Origin: DATAPE01 sp034667525
GTDB lineage: Bacteria; Actinomycetota; CADDZG01; WHSQ01
NCBI GenBank assembly: GCA_034667525.1
Contig: JAXDJO010000055.1
Coordinates: forward strand, 1 to 30,964
Length of the DNA stretch: 30,964 nt
Direction of reading: 5' to 3'
Position numbers and translations under genes: made by a program. Under the pieces are notes generated by a model. That model was given only the letters and a program-made list of their open reading frames with translations, made no database searches and was not told the DNA's origin. Every line of letters begins with the position of its first letter. Within the stretch, counting starts at the first letter, position 1. This document shows positions 6,753-14,847 of the stretch, piece by piece.

Positions 6753-7724
6753 CTATCCCTTTGCCCGTGGGTGCGAGGACTCGTAAACCTCGCGGAGCCG
6801 GCTGTCGCTTACCAGGGTATACACCTGTGTAGTTGTCAAGCTCGCGTGGCCCAGCAGCTCCTGAACCACTCTGATATCGGCCCCCCCATCGAGCATGTGG
6901 GTGGCGAAGGAATGCCGCAATGTGTGGGGCGAGACGGTTCGGTCCAGCCCCGCTGCCTTCGCCCGGCCCTTGAGGACCTTCCAGCATCCCTGCCGGCTCA
7001 GTCGCCCCCCCCGGGCGTTCAAGAACAAAGCCCCGCGTGAGCTCTTGGTCCGCCCTCTGCGGGCAAGGGCGGGCCGAGCGGATCCCAGGTAGGACTCCAC
7101 TGCCCGCCGGGCGGCCCGCCCCAGAGGGACCTGACGAGATTTGCTCCCCTTGCCTTTCACGACCAATACCAGGCCCCGGGTGAGATCAACATCGTCAACA
7201 TCGAGGTCAACAAGCTCCGAGATCCGAAGACCGGCGCCGTACAGCATCTCCAGGATGGCCCGATCGCGCCGGCCGAGAAGGTCTGCGGCAGGTGACTCCA
7301 GCAGACGCTCAACATCCGCAAGGGGTATGGCCTTGGGTAACGAGCGGGTTCGCCGAGGCACCCCAACGGTCACGGTCGGGTTCGCCTCCAGCTCGCCTTC
7401 CTGCGCAAGGAAGCGATAGAAGGATCGGATCGACACCAACATTCGTCCCACGGTTGAGGGTTGATAGGGCTGGGAAGCAGGCGGTCGGCCGTCACGCAGT
7501 CTCTCGAGATATTCGGTTACGTCTCGGGATGTCACGGAGGTGGAGCCCACCCCCGAGTGCTCGCAGAACCTTCGCCACATCGCTAGATCGCGGCGGTAAG
7601 CCTCCACCGTGTTCTGGGATAGCCCCCGCTCGAACTGGGCGTGAGACAGAAATTCGTCGACCCAACGGTCGAACTTTCGATCAGGAATCGGTTTCTTTAC
7701 AGGAGGTCGTCGAGCGCGACCCAC
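6753..7724 (-). CDS. xerD: Tyrosine recombinase XerD
   Basis: Resolves chromosome dimers at dif with XerC (family knowledge). The 323-aa protein has an N-terminal SAM-like core-binding domain (FLSHAQFERGLSQNTVEAYRRDL) and a catalytic domain with all active residues: Arg167 (GAGLRISEL), Lys in KGKGSKSR (191-197), His267/Arg270 (SPHTLRHSF), His293 (LLGHASL) and the nucleophile Tyr302 (TTTQVYT). The start is uncertain: conserved sequence begins near KFDRWVDEFL, and the only usable in-frame start is a GTG at 7724 inside the end of ald (28-nt overlap) with no clear ribosome-binding site. In the actinobacterial block xerD lies near scpA/parA, as here. No dif site was found. Confidence 0.93.
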   Translation of the reverse strand: MGRARRPPVKKPIPDRKFDRWVDEFLSHAQFERGLSQNTVEAYRRDLAMWRRFCEHSGVGSTSVTSRDVTEYLERLRDGRPPASQPYQPSTVGRMLVSIRSFYRFLAQEGELEANPTVTVGVPRRTRSLPKAIPLADVERLLESPAADLLGRRDRAILEMLYGAGLRISELVDLDVDDVDLTRGLVLVVKGKGSKSRQVPLGRAARRAVESYLGSARPALARRGRTKSSRGALFLNARGGRLSRQGCWKVLKGRAKAAGLDRTVSPHTLRHSFATHMLDGGADIRVVQELLGHASLTTTQVYTLVSDSRLREVYESSHPRAKG

Positions 7725-8809
7725 TCGAGTCCATGCGCTTCGGCAACCGGGGCGTAGACGACGGTTCCTTTGAAGACGTTGACGCCCTTTGCGAGGCAAG
7801 GATCCTCACGCACGGCTCCCTCCAGTCCTTGCTCCGCCAAGGCGATCACATAGGGCAAGGTCGCGTTCGTAAGGGCGTAGGTAGAGGTGTGGGGCACCGC
7901 ACCGGGCATGTTCCCCACGCAGTAGTGCACGACATCGTGAACCACGTAGGTGGGATCCGAATGGGTGGTCATGTGCGAGGTGGCAAAGCAGCCGCCTTGG
8001 TCGATGGATATGTCCACCACCACTGCGCCAGGACGCATCTGCTTGATGGCTCCCTCGTCCACGAGCTTGGGCGCCTTGGCGCCCGGGATCAGCACGGCCC
8101 CGATCACGAGATCGGCGGACACAACCGTCTCGTCGACCGATAGGCGATTCGATGCGAGCGTCAGGATCTTGCCTTGGTGGATCCGGTCGATGTCCCGCAA
8201 CTTGTTGATGTTTTTGTCGAGGACTATCACTTCTGCCTCCATCCCCTGGGCGATCCAGGCGGCATTCATCCCTGCCATCCCGGCGCCGAGGACGACCACG
8301 CGCCCGGGTCGAACCCCGGACACCCCGCCCAGAAGAACCCCGCGGCCCCCGTGCTCCCTTTGAAGATGGACCGCGCCAACCTGCGGAGCCATGCGACCGG
8401 CAACCTCACTCATCGGTGCCAGCAGAGGAAGCGACCCATCGGACATCTCGACGGTTTCGTACGCGACCGCAGTGGTCCCCGATTCGATGAGTGCTCTGGT
8501 CACCGGTTCACTCGCGGCGAGGTGGAGGTAGGTGAACAAAACGAGCCCTTCGCGCAGGCGGTGGAACTCCTCCTCGATGGGTTCCTTCACCTTCAGCACC
8601 ATGTCGCTCTGCTCAAAAACGGCGTCTGCGTCCGGAAGGATCGAGGCGCCCGCCTTCTCAAAATCTGCGTCGGCGATACTGGAGCCTCGGCCAGCGTCTC
8701 TCTCGATGACCACGTCATGGCCATGCACCACGAGCTCGCGGACGCCAGCAGGCGTGATCGCCACCCGGTATTCGTTGTCTTTAAGCTCACGAGGCACGCC
8801 GACTTTCAC
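7697..8809 (-). CDS. ald: Alanine dehydrogenase
   Basis: Catalyses reversible NAD-dependent deamination of L-alanine to pyruvate and ammonia. The 370-aa length is normal. It begins VKVGVPRELKDNEYRVAITPAGV, has the pyruvate-binding LKVKEP (Lys75) and TYLHLAA (His96), and the Rossmann dinucleotide site RVVVLGAGMAGMNAAWIAQGM. The C-terminal GNMPGAVPHTSTYALTNATLPYV is diagnostic. The start is a GTG at 8809; TAGGGT ends 6 nt upstream, suggesting a leaderless transcript, and there is no clear ribosome-binding site. xerD overlaps its 3' end. Ald between pyrG and xerD/parA is, as I recall, also found in Streptomyces. Confidence 0.96.
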   Translation of the reverse strand: MKVGVPRELKDNEYRVAITPAGVRELVVHGHDVVIERDAGRGSSIADADFEKAGASILPDADAVFEQSDMVLKVKEPIEEEFHRLREGLVLFTYLHLAASEPVTRALIESGTTAVAYETVEMSDGSLPLLAPMSEVAGRMAPQVGAVHLQREHGGRGVLLGGVSGVRPGRVVVLGAGMAGMNAAWIAQGMEAEVIVLDKNINKLRDIDRIHQGKILTLASNRLSVDETVVSADLVIGAVLIPGAKAPKLVDEGAIKQMRPGAVVVDISIDQGGCFATSHMTTHSDPTYVVHDVVHYCVGNMPGAVPHTSTYALTNATLPYVIALAEQGLEGAVREDPCLAKGVNVFKGTVVYAPVAEAHGLEWVALDDLL

Positions 8810-8815
8810 AGTGCG

Positions 8816-8821
8816 ACCCTA
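8816..8821 (-). promoter_or_regulatory. Candidate -10 of ald (leaderless)
   Basis: TAGGGT on the minus strand ends 6 nt before the ald GTG. It fits the TANNNT pattern seen before several other first genes in this window. No -35 element was recognised. Confidence 0.4.
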
Positions 8822-8863
8822 CGCCCCGCCGGGCTGGACGCGGGCAGAGCGAGCCCTATGAGG

Positions 8864-10531
8864 TTAGGGGGCCGAGCGGAGAGCGGGGGCCGGAGAGGAA
8901 CCGGGTTCGTCCCCCGTTGCCGGTTGGCGCTCCTGCCGGAGGGCGATGGCGGCGCCTACGAAATCCCTGAACAGCGGGTGCGGCCGGTCGGGCCGGCTCT
9001 TGAACTCTGGGTGGAACTGGCTCGCCACGAACCAGGGGTGGTCCTGCAGCTCGATGATCTCGACCAGAGTGCCATTGGGCGACTCGCCCGAGCAAACGAA
9101 TCCGGCATCTTCGAGTTTGCGACGGAAACGAGGGTTGACCTCGTAGCGGTGGCGATGCCGTTCGTAGATCAGCTCGCTTCCGTAAGCAAGTTGAGCCTTC
9201 GAGCCTTGAAGGAGGCGGCATGGATAAGCGCCCAATCGCATCGTCCCACCCAGGTTCCCCAGGTCCTGTCCCGCCAGGATGTCGATGACGGGGAACTCGA
9301 AGTCCTGATCGAACTCCGAGGAGTTGGCCCCCTCGAGTCCCGCAACGTTGCGCGCGAAATCGATGACGGCGCACTGCAATCCCAGGCATATGCCCAGGAA
9401 GGGCACCAGCTTTGTGCGCGCGTAGTTCGCAGCAACGATCTTGCCCTCTATACCTCGCACGCCGAAGCCCCCCGGTATCAAGATCCCATCGAGATGGCCG
9501 AGGGCGGCATCGAGATCCGCCGTCTCCAGGTCATCTGAGGGGATCCACGAGACCTCGACCTCACGACCGTGAGCGAAGCCTGCGTGCTTGAGGCTTTCCA
9601 CCACGGAGAGGTATGCATCTGGCAACTGGACGTACTTGCCGATCACGCCGATGGTCACCTTCTCCTGAGATCCATCGATCCGTTCCACGAGGCGACGCCA
9701 TGGACCGAGCTCCGCCTGTTGCAGGCTGGACAGACGCAGGTGGTCGACGACGAAATCATCAAGGCCCTCGTCGTGCAGGACGAGGGGGATCTCGTAGATG
9801 TTGCGAGAATCGACCGCCGAGATGATCGCGTCCGTATGCACGTCGCACAACAGTGAGATCTTGCGCTTGAGCGAAGGGCTGATGGCACGGTCGGAGCGGC
9901 ACACGATTGCGTCCGGTTGGATGCCGATGCTGCGTAACTCTCGTACGGAGTGCTGGGTTGGTTTGGTCTTCAACTCCTCGGCTGGACCCATGAACGGCAC
10001 CAGTGTCACGTGGATGTAACAGGTGTCGTCCCGGCCGAGCTCCGTCTTCATCTGACGGATAGCTTCGAGGAAGGGAAGCGATTCGATGTCGCCTACCGTG
10101 CCGCCGATCTCGGTGATCAAGATGTCGCAACCTGAATCTTCACCCAGTGACACAATGCGCTCTTTGATCGCGTTGGTGATATGCGGGATCACTTGGACGG
10201 TGTCACCCAAGAAGTCCCCGCGTCGTTCCTTCGAGATCACATTCTGATAGATGGCTCCCGTGGTGACGTTGGAAGCCTTGAAGAGGTTTTCGTCGATGAA
10301 TCGCTCGTAATGACCAAGGTCCAGGTCGGTTTCACCACCGTCCTCGCTGACGAACACCTCCCCGTGCTGGAAAGGATTCATGGTTCCCGGATCCACGTTT
10401 ATGTAGGGATCGAGCTTCTGCATCATCACCTTGACGCCCCGGGCCTTGAGCAGGCGACCCAGAGACGCGGCCGTGAGCCCCTTCCCGAGACTGGACACGA
10501 CCCCACCCGTTACGAAGATGTGCTTTGGCAC
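8864..10531 (-). CDS. pyrG: CTP synthase (glutamine hydrolysing)
   Basis: Makes CTP from UTP, ATP and glutamine. The 555-aa protein has the N-terminal synthetase domain (VPKHIFVTGGVVSSLGKG; HGEVFVSEDGGETDLDLGHYERF) and a C-terminal class I glutamine amidotransferase domain with Cys382 in GICLGLQ and His507/Glu509 in SQFHPEF. The last 20 residues are a Pro/Ala/Ser tail. I chose the GTG at 10531, which has AGAGAGG just upstream; an ATG at 10552 would add seven residues without a ribosome-binding site. The gene is separated by 180 bp from the upstream transferase gene, the leader containing two inverted repeats, so it may be its own unit. Confidence 0.97.
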   Translation of the reverse strand: MPKHIFVTGGVVSSLGKGLTAASLGRLLKARGVKVMMQKLDPYINVDPGTMNPFQHGEVFVSEDGGETDLDLGHYERFIDENLFKASNVTTGAIYQNVISKERRGDFLGDTVQVIPHITNAIKERIVSLGEDSGCDILITEIGGTVGDIESLPFLEAIRQMKTELGRDDTCYIHVTLVPFMGPAEELKTKPTQHSVRELRSIGIQPDAIVCRSDRAISPSLKRKISLLCDVHTDAIISAVDSRNIYEIPLVLHDEGLDDFVVDHLRLSSLQQAELGPWRRLVERIDGSQEKVTIGVIGKYVQLPDAYLSVVESLKHAGFAHGREVEVSWIPSDDLETADLDAALGHLDGILIPGGFGVRGIEGKIVAANYARTKLVPFLGICLGLQCAVIDFARNVAGLEGANSSEFDQDFEFPVIDILAGQDLGNLGGTMRLGAYPCRLLQGSKAQLAYGSELIYERHRHRYEVNPRFRRKLEDAGFVCSGESPNGTLVEIIELQDHPWFVASQFHPEFKSRPDRPHPLFRDFVGAAIALRQERQPATGDEPGSSPAPALRSAP

Positions 10532-10590
10532 CGAGCCTCTCTTTCGTCGCATGGGACGGATGCCCGGCGGAGCTTGTGACACCCGACCCT

Positions 10591-10607
10591 TGAGTCCAGG
10601 TGACTCA
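10591..10607 (-). promoter_or_regulatory. Inverted repeat in the pyrG leader
   Basis: TGAGTC (10591-10596) and GACTCA (10602-10607) are a perfect 6-bp inverted repeat with a 5-nt centre, 60 nt upstream of pyrG. It could be an operator or a small RNA hairpin. pyrG is controlled by nucleotide-sensing leaders in some Gram-positive bacteria, but I see no recognised element. Confidence 0.3.
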
Positions 10608-10679
10608 CCCCTTCATCGAAAGCCGGCATGCCTTAACAAGCGGTTCCGTTGCAGGAGGAAGTCATCACAAGCTAGCACG

Positions 10680-10710
10680 CGCGCCATGATGAACGATTCA
10701 TTTCGGCGCG
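10680..10710 (-). terminator. Two-part hairpin directly after the MraY-like gene
   Basis: CGCGCC (10680-10685) pairs with GGCGCG (10705-10710), and inside it ATGAA (10689-10693) pairs with TTCAT (10697-10701) around a CGA loop, with a symmetric 3/3-nt internal loop. It begins at the base after the stop codon of the transferase gene. No U-tract follows, so termination would need another factor; it may instead protect the 3' end of the long operon. Confidence 0.4.
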
Positions 10711-11550
10711 TTATCTCCGGCCGATCCGATCGAAAGCATTGAGCATCGGTATCCGGGCGAAGAACTGCGAGAAGGACCACCGCTCGGACGCGAGGTTGAG
10801 ACCAAGCATCACGGCTATAGCAATCACGAGCCATATCTCCGGCAGCGATACGCCCAGCCCAAGGCCGAGGAGGGCGCCCACGGGATTGGCTCCGGCGTCT
10901 CCCAGCATGGCCTTCTCCTTGAGATCGGGAGGAAGAGCGACGGCCAGCGAGGCGATCACTCCTGCGGAGCAGGCAGTCCACGCTCCTGCCCCAAGCACCG
11001 CCAGAGGCAGCATCGCGAGAAGTGCGATCTTTCCAGCTCGCCCTGGGGCGCGATCGAGAAGGTTGATCAGGTTGGCTCCAAGGGCCACCGCCAAGGCGAC
11101 CTCAAGGATGTCCATCCCGTGCGCCACGATTGCCCCCGCGATGAGTCCGGCTGCACATCCCACGAGGAGCTTCAGGATCCCGCCTGTCAGCCGCAATCTT
11201 CGTGCTGCCTCTAGATGCCCGGTGAAACCGCGAGGCAGCTCGTCCCCCCGTCTGTCATCCCACGTTCCTGCGAGCCACAGCGATACGAAGACCACGCAGG
11301 ATGCCGCCGCGAGCCGTGCCGGGACCGAACCTCCTGTAAGCCCAACGACTACCAGGCCCACCAGGAGCCCTGCCCCAGTCCCGCAGGCGATCGGTGGTGC
11401 CAAAACGATAGGGACCCTGCGGCCACTCACGTTGACCCTCATCAGATGGGGTGGGATCGCCGCCCTCAACCGTCTACGGAGAAGGCTCCCGCACACCGCT
11501 GCCCCGGTAACCGCTGCGGCACTCGCCGCCGCCAACTCGGACCCGGTCAT
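10711..11550 (-). CDS. MraY/WecA-like membrane glycosyl-1-phosphate transferase family protein
   Basis: A 279-aa, very hydrophobic protein. Three signatures place it in the polyprenyl-phosphate sugar-1-phosphate transferase superfamily (MraY, WecA): DDRRG at 98-102 (cf. the Asp-Asp motif), NLINLLDRAPGRAGK at 160-174 in the place of the NxxNxxDGxDGLA motif, and MLGDAGANPVGALLG at 215-229. It is shorter than MraY (about 360) and the DGLDGLA part is altered to DRAPGRA, so substrate and even activity are uncertain. I chose the ATG at 11550 because it overlaps the upstream stop as ATGA; 82 residues of the longer frame are shadow. It is the last gene of the envelope operon and probably works with the GT4 enzyme two genes upstream. 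Confidence 0.75.
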   Translation of the reverse strand: MTGSELAAASAAAVTGAAVCGSLLRRRLRAAIPPHLMRVNVSGRRVPIVLAPPIACGTGAGLLVGLVVVGLTGGSVPARLAAASCVVFVSLWLAGTWDDRRGDELPRGFTGHLEAARRLRLTGGILKLLVGCAAGLIAGAIVAHGMDILEVALAVALGANLINLLDRAPGRAGKIALLAMLPLAVLGAGAWTACSAGVIASLAVALPPDLKEKAMLGDAGANPVGALLGLGLGVSLPEIWLVIAIAVMLGLNLASERWSFSQFFARIPMLNAFDRIGRR

Positions 11551-13778
11551 CCCGCGCTCGTCGGCATCAGCGAAAGGTGCAGCAAGACCGCCAGGGGGAC
11601 GAAGAACGACAGAACAACCGCCGGAATGACGATCCCGGAGTCGTTCGCGGCGAAACCGATGACTCCTATCAGGAGGGCCCCTATGAGACCCGCTCGGAGG
11701 CGGGGGTAGGTATCCACGAGGACCGCCCAGCGGCCCTTCGGGCGAAGCAACAACCAGCCGAAGGCGGCCAGCGCTGGAGGTACGAACAGCGTCCAAGCCG
11801 TCGACTGGAACACCTGCAGGTTTGCCCGGGCCTTTCGGGCGATGGTGTCTGTCAGGGCAGAGCTTCCACGCGCCCGGAATTCCTCGAACAGCCGCGCGAG
11901 ATGCGTTTGCGACGAGGCGGGACGCGCGAGGTCAAGGACGAGGAAGATCGCCACCGCCACGGCAAGTGAGAGCGCGGCCACCAAGAACAGCTTTACGGTT
12001 GGCCGCTTTCCCGCTAACAAGATCCAGGTGACGAGGAGCGATGGGACCAGGGTAATCACTCCGCCCACGTCACTTCCCAACGAGGGAGCACCGTCCGCGA
12101 TGATGGTGATCACGAATAAGGCCGCTGCGAACGCCAGCGCTGCACGGGAGCCGTTCCAGCGATGAACAACCAACGCCCCGGTGAGCACCGAGGACGAGGC
12201 GAGGACCGCGAACCCTATGTTGCCGAGACCCGCGAACCGGCCCGCAACGATCGGTGAATAGCCGAAGAAGCTACTCAACTGCAGCCTGCCTCCGAAGGCC
12301 AGGTCGATCACCAGCACGAAGGTGGTAACGGCGGTCAAGGCCAGGAGTCTGTCCAATGGCGTCCTCAAAAGGAGAGTGACTGCCGCAACCAACAAGATGT
12401 CGATCGCCACCAGCAACGCCACGGTGCTCCAAACGCCAAGCTGATGCGTCTCGACTCCGCCCGCCAGGTAGGTCGCTAACGGGAATCCGACCACCAAAAG
12501 CACCACTATCTCGAGATATCGGCGGAAGGCGTCGGAGCCAGGAGTTGCCTTGTTCTCGCGCCGAATTATCAGCAATAACGCCATCAGGTAGACCGCTACT
12601 TGGAACGCCACAAATCCGGTGTTCACCCGTGGCTGAAGATGGTCGACGAACACCGCCTCGGCGTCGGCAGCGGTCGCGGCTTGCACGCGGTCTGTGGTTC
12701 CGGCCTTGGTCGCGTACCAACGCCGCCCGTTCATCACAGAGGGTTGAGCTACGTGTAGGAATGACAGGACGGTGGGGGCAACGTCCGGCAATGTCACGAA
12801 GCCGGGGCGGCGCGTCGACGCCGATTCCAAGCTCGTTCCCGCGGGGAAACCGGGGCCAACCGCTATCGCAACACCGAGGTGCGTCTCCGGCAGGTATCGC
12901 GGTGAGGTAGGAGTCAAGATCATGAGCAGATCATGGTGGACGTCAAGGGACCCTCTTATGCGGCCGACCAGCGCGTCCCCAGCGGCCAACGCGGAACGCC
13001 TCGCCGGGACTGCTCGATCTCCCTTCAAGAGAGAATCCAGATCGGCACGCTCCAGGTCTCCTTCATCTACGACCGTCACCGAGCAGGGAGTTGCTAGCGA
13101 CGCGTCGACAGCCGCGAGTTGGCGGGCCCCGTTCGAAGAAACTCCGAAGCTTCCGCTGCCGCGGCGCAACAGATCGGGGCCCACAGCCGCATCGGTTACT
13201 CGTCCACCCGCGTCCATGGCAGCCAGAAGGCTCCACCGGCCGAAACCGGCAGGCACCGGCGGGGGGCGCCCGGCATCGCCGTTGCCGACGGCCGCGATCT
13301 GCACGTGACTCCGCTCCAGAGCCGCTCCCAGCGCACCCGGCTGGGCTCCGTAGCCGGCACTGCGAGCCAGCGCCTGGATCTCGGGCACTCCCGCCGCATG
13401 GACGGTTGCGAAGGGTGGAGGCAGGGACGAAGACGTGGACTCCCCCCAGGAACCGAACGCGACGCCCCCCGCCGTCACGCCGCCCTGTGCTCGGGCGCCG
13501 GCGCCGATGGTCGCGAACGCGTCGGCATACGTAGTAACCGGCTCTATGGTCCGAACGGACATCGACCCGACCGCTCCGTCATGCACCGCGCGCATAAGGT
13601 TGGGTGGCCGGTACCGCGCTAACTGCGACCAGGTCACACCAGGCAGCGTCACGAGAACCACGCGCCCACACGTGTCTGCGCGCGCGGGTGCCACTGCGAG
13701 CAGGGAGCACAGACCGATCACGCACACGAGCAGTGCGCTAAGAAACCGCAATCCACCGACCCCGGTAGGCCGCTGCAA
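11547..13778 (-). CDS. Large membrane protein with secreted alkaline-phosphatase-like N-terminal domain
   Basis: About 740 aa in two halves. A signal peptide (FLSALLVCVIGLCSLLAVAPARA) precedes an extracytoplasmic domain of about 370 residues that resembles the alkaline phosphatase/sulfatase fold in GRVVLVTLPGVTWSQL near its start and LPDVAPTVLSFLHV near its end, but I do not see a full set of metal ligands, so catalysis is doubtful. The second half has roughly ten hydrophobic helices. I do not recognise a characterised homologue. The start is unsettled: TTG at 13778 (41-nt overlap with the upstream gene), TTG at 13748 (GGGG 8 nt upstream, gives the cleanest signal peptide) or GTG at 13727. 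It is coupled to the MraY-like gene by ATGA and lies in an envelope operon. Confidence 0.75.
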   Translation of the reverse strand: MQRPTGVGGLRFLSALLVCVIGLCSLLAVAPARADTCGRVVLVTLPGVTWSQLARYRPPNLMRAVHDGAVGSMSVRTIEPVTTYADAFATIGAGARAQGGVTAGGVAFGSWGESTSSSLPPPFATVHAAGVPEIQALARSAGYGAQPGALGAALERSHVQIAAVGNGDAGRPPPVPAGFGRWSLLAAMDAGGRVTDAAVGPDLLRRGSGSFGVSSNGARQLAAVDASLATPCSVTVVDEGDLERADLDSLLKGDRAVPARRSALAAGDALVGRIRGSLDVHHDLLMILTPTSPRYLPETHLGVAIAVGPGFPAGTSLESASTRRPGFVTLPDVAPTVLSFLHVAQPSVMNGRRWYATKAGTTDRVQAATAADAEAVFVDHLQPRVNTGFVAFQVAVYLMALLLIIRRENKATPGSDAFRRYLEIVVLLVVGFPLATYLAGGVETHQLGVWSTVALLVAIDILLVAAVTLLLRTPLDRLLALTAVTTFVLVIDLAFGGRLQLSSFFGYSPIVAGRFAGLGNIGFAVLASSSVLTGALVVHRWNGSRAALAFAAALFVITIIADGAPSLGSDVGGVITLVPSLLVTWILLAGKRPTVKLFLVAALSLAVAVAIFLVLDLARPASSQTHLARLFEEFRARGSSALTDTIARKARANLQVFQSTAWTLFVPPALAAFGWLLLRPKGRWAVLVDTYPRLRAGLIGALLIGVIGFAANDSGIVIPAVVLSFFVPLAVLLHLSLMPTSAG

Positions 13779-14847
13779 GCCGATCGAGCATCGTTGAGCG
13801 GGAGAAGTGTTGCTCGAGGTGCGCTAACGCGTTTGCAGCGAGTCGCCTCCGTTCGTCTGGCGCCGCCAACAGATCCGCAACTGCGCCAGCGAGGGCGTGG
13901 GCGTCCCCTGCAGGCACGAGCCGTCCAGAGATGCGGTCTTCGATCAGCTCCGGCATGCCGCCCACGTCCGTCGATACCACTGGAATGCCCAGGTGTATCG
14001 CCTCTTGAGCCGCCAGAGAGCAGGCTTCCCACGCGGACGACAGACAGAAGACGTCGGCAGCGGCGACGTAATCGTGCGGCGAGGCAAGATGGCCCAAGAA
14101 ACTCACGCGCGTGGCCAGCTCCGGCCCCGCGGCCAGGCTTTTCAAGTGAGATTCGAGAGGGCCGCTTCCGATGAGAGCAAGGTTGACTCGTTCCGGTAAC
14201 AGTTCGACCGCCTTCAGCAGCACGTCCAAAGCTTTCTGAGGCGCCAGACGAGCGACCGTCACGAGCAGTTGCTGCCCGGCCCCCAGCCCAAGCTCGCCCC
14301 GCACCTCCTCTCGGTTCCTGGGAGTAGGTGACGGCGGTACACCAAGATGAAGAACTTCAACCTTGGACGCGTGACGCGGCGCTGCCTGCGCCAGGCGCTG
14401 AGCGATATCGGCCGACGGTGCGAAGACGTGATCGCTCCATCGGACCGCTCGGGATTCTCCGCGCCGGTACAGGACCGAGCGCAGGGTGCCGGATATCTCA
14501 GGAAGCACCAAGTTGTGGATCGTTGCGAAAGTCGCAGCTGTCGAGGATGCGGCTGCCCTGGTGGCGTCGATCGCCGCTCGCAAGCCATGCGCGTGGACCA
14601 CTTCGTAGTTGCCGGCCGAGATCACGTCCTGGAGTGTCCTGATTGCGCGCCGGTGTCCGACCAAGCCGGTGGGGATGACCACCGGAATCACGTCCGCAGG
14701 CATCCGCACCTGCAGGTCAGGGGGCGCCGCGATATCGATGTCTATGTCCGGCTCTGATCCGAGTGCCTGGCTTATGTCTGCCACATGACTGCCGATCCCC
14801 CCCGTGGACATCCCCACCACCTCGAGCACTCTGTGCGCGGCAGTCAT
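13738..14847 (-). CDS. GT4-family glycosyltransferase (GT-B fold)
   Basis: A 369-aa retaining glycosyltransferase, cytoplasmic face of the membrane. The N-terminal acceptor domain begins RVLEVVGMSTGGIGSHVADI with the glycine-rich loop at 13-19. The C-terminal donor domain has VARLAPQKALDVLL with Arg200 and Lys205, and the EX7E motif as Glu274 and Glu282 (SSAWEACSLAAQEAIHLG), then STDVGGMPELIED. Sugar and acceptor cannot be deduced. ATG at 14847 overlaps the murJ stop as ATGA, so it is coupled to the lipid II flippase gene; together with the two downstream membrane proteins this suggests a role in building an envelope glycopolymer or glycolipid. Confidence 0.88.
   Translation of the reverse strand: MTAAHRVLEVVGMSTGGIGSHVADISQALGSEPDIDIDIAAPPDLQVRMPADVIPVVIPTGLVGHRRAIRTLQDVISAGNYEVVHAHGLRAAIDATRAAASSTAATFATIHNLVLPEISGTLRSVLYRRGESRAVRWSDHVFAPSADIAQRLAQAAPRHASKVEVLHLGVPPSPTPRNREEVRGELGLGAGQQLLVTVARLAPQKALDVLLKAVELLPERVNLALIGSGPLESHLKSLAAGPELATRVSFLGHLASPHDYVAAADVFCLSSAWEACSLAAQEAIHLGIPVVSTDVGGMPELIEDRISGRLVPAGDAHALAGAVADLLAAPDERRRLAANALAHLEQHFSRSTMLDRLAAAYRGRWIAVS

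Noticed and set aside
8174..9538. 454-aa plus-strand frame opposite ald and pyrG
   Set aside because: Antisense to two certain enzymes; long only because of GC bias.
13091..13622. Long plus-strand frames opposite the AlkP-like gene
   Set aside because: Shadow frames: Arg/Pro-rich, no start signals, fully covered by a coherent membrane protein on the minus strand.
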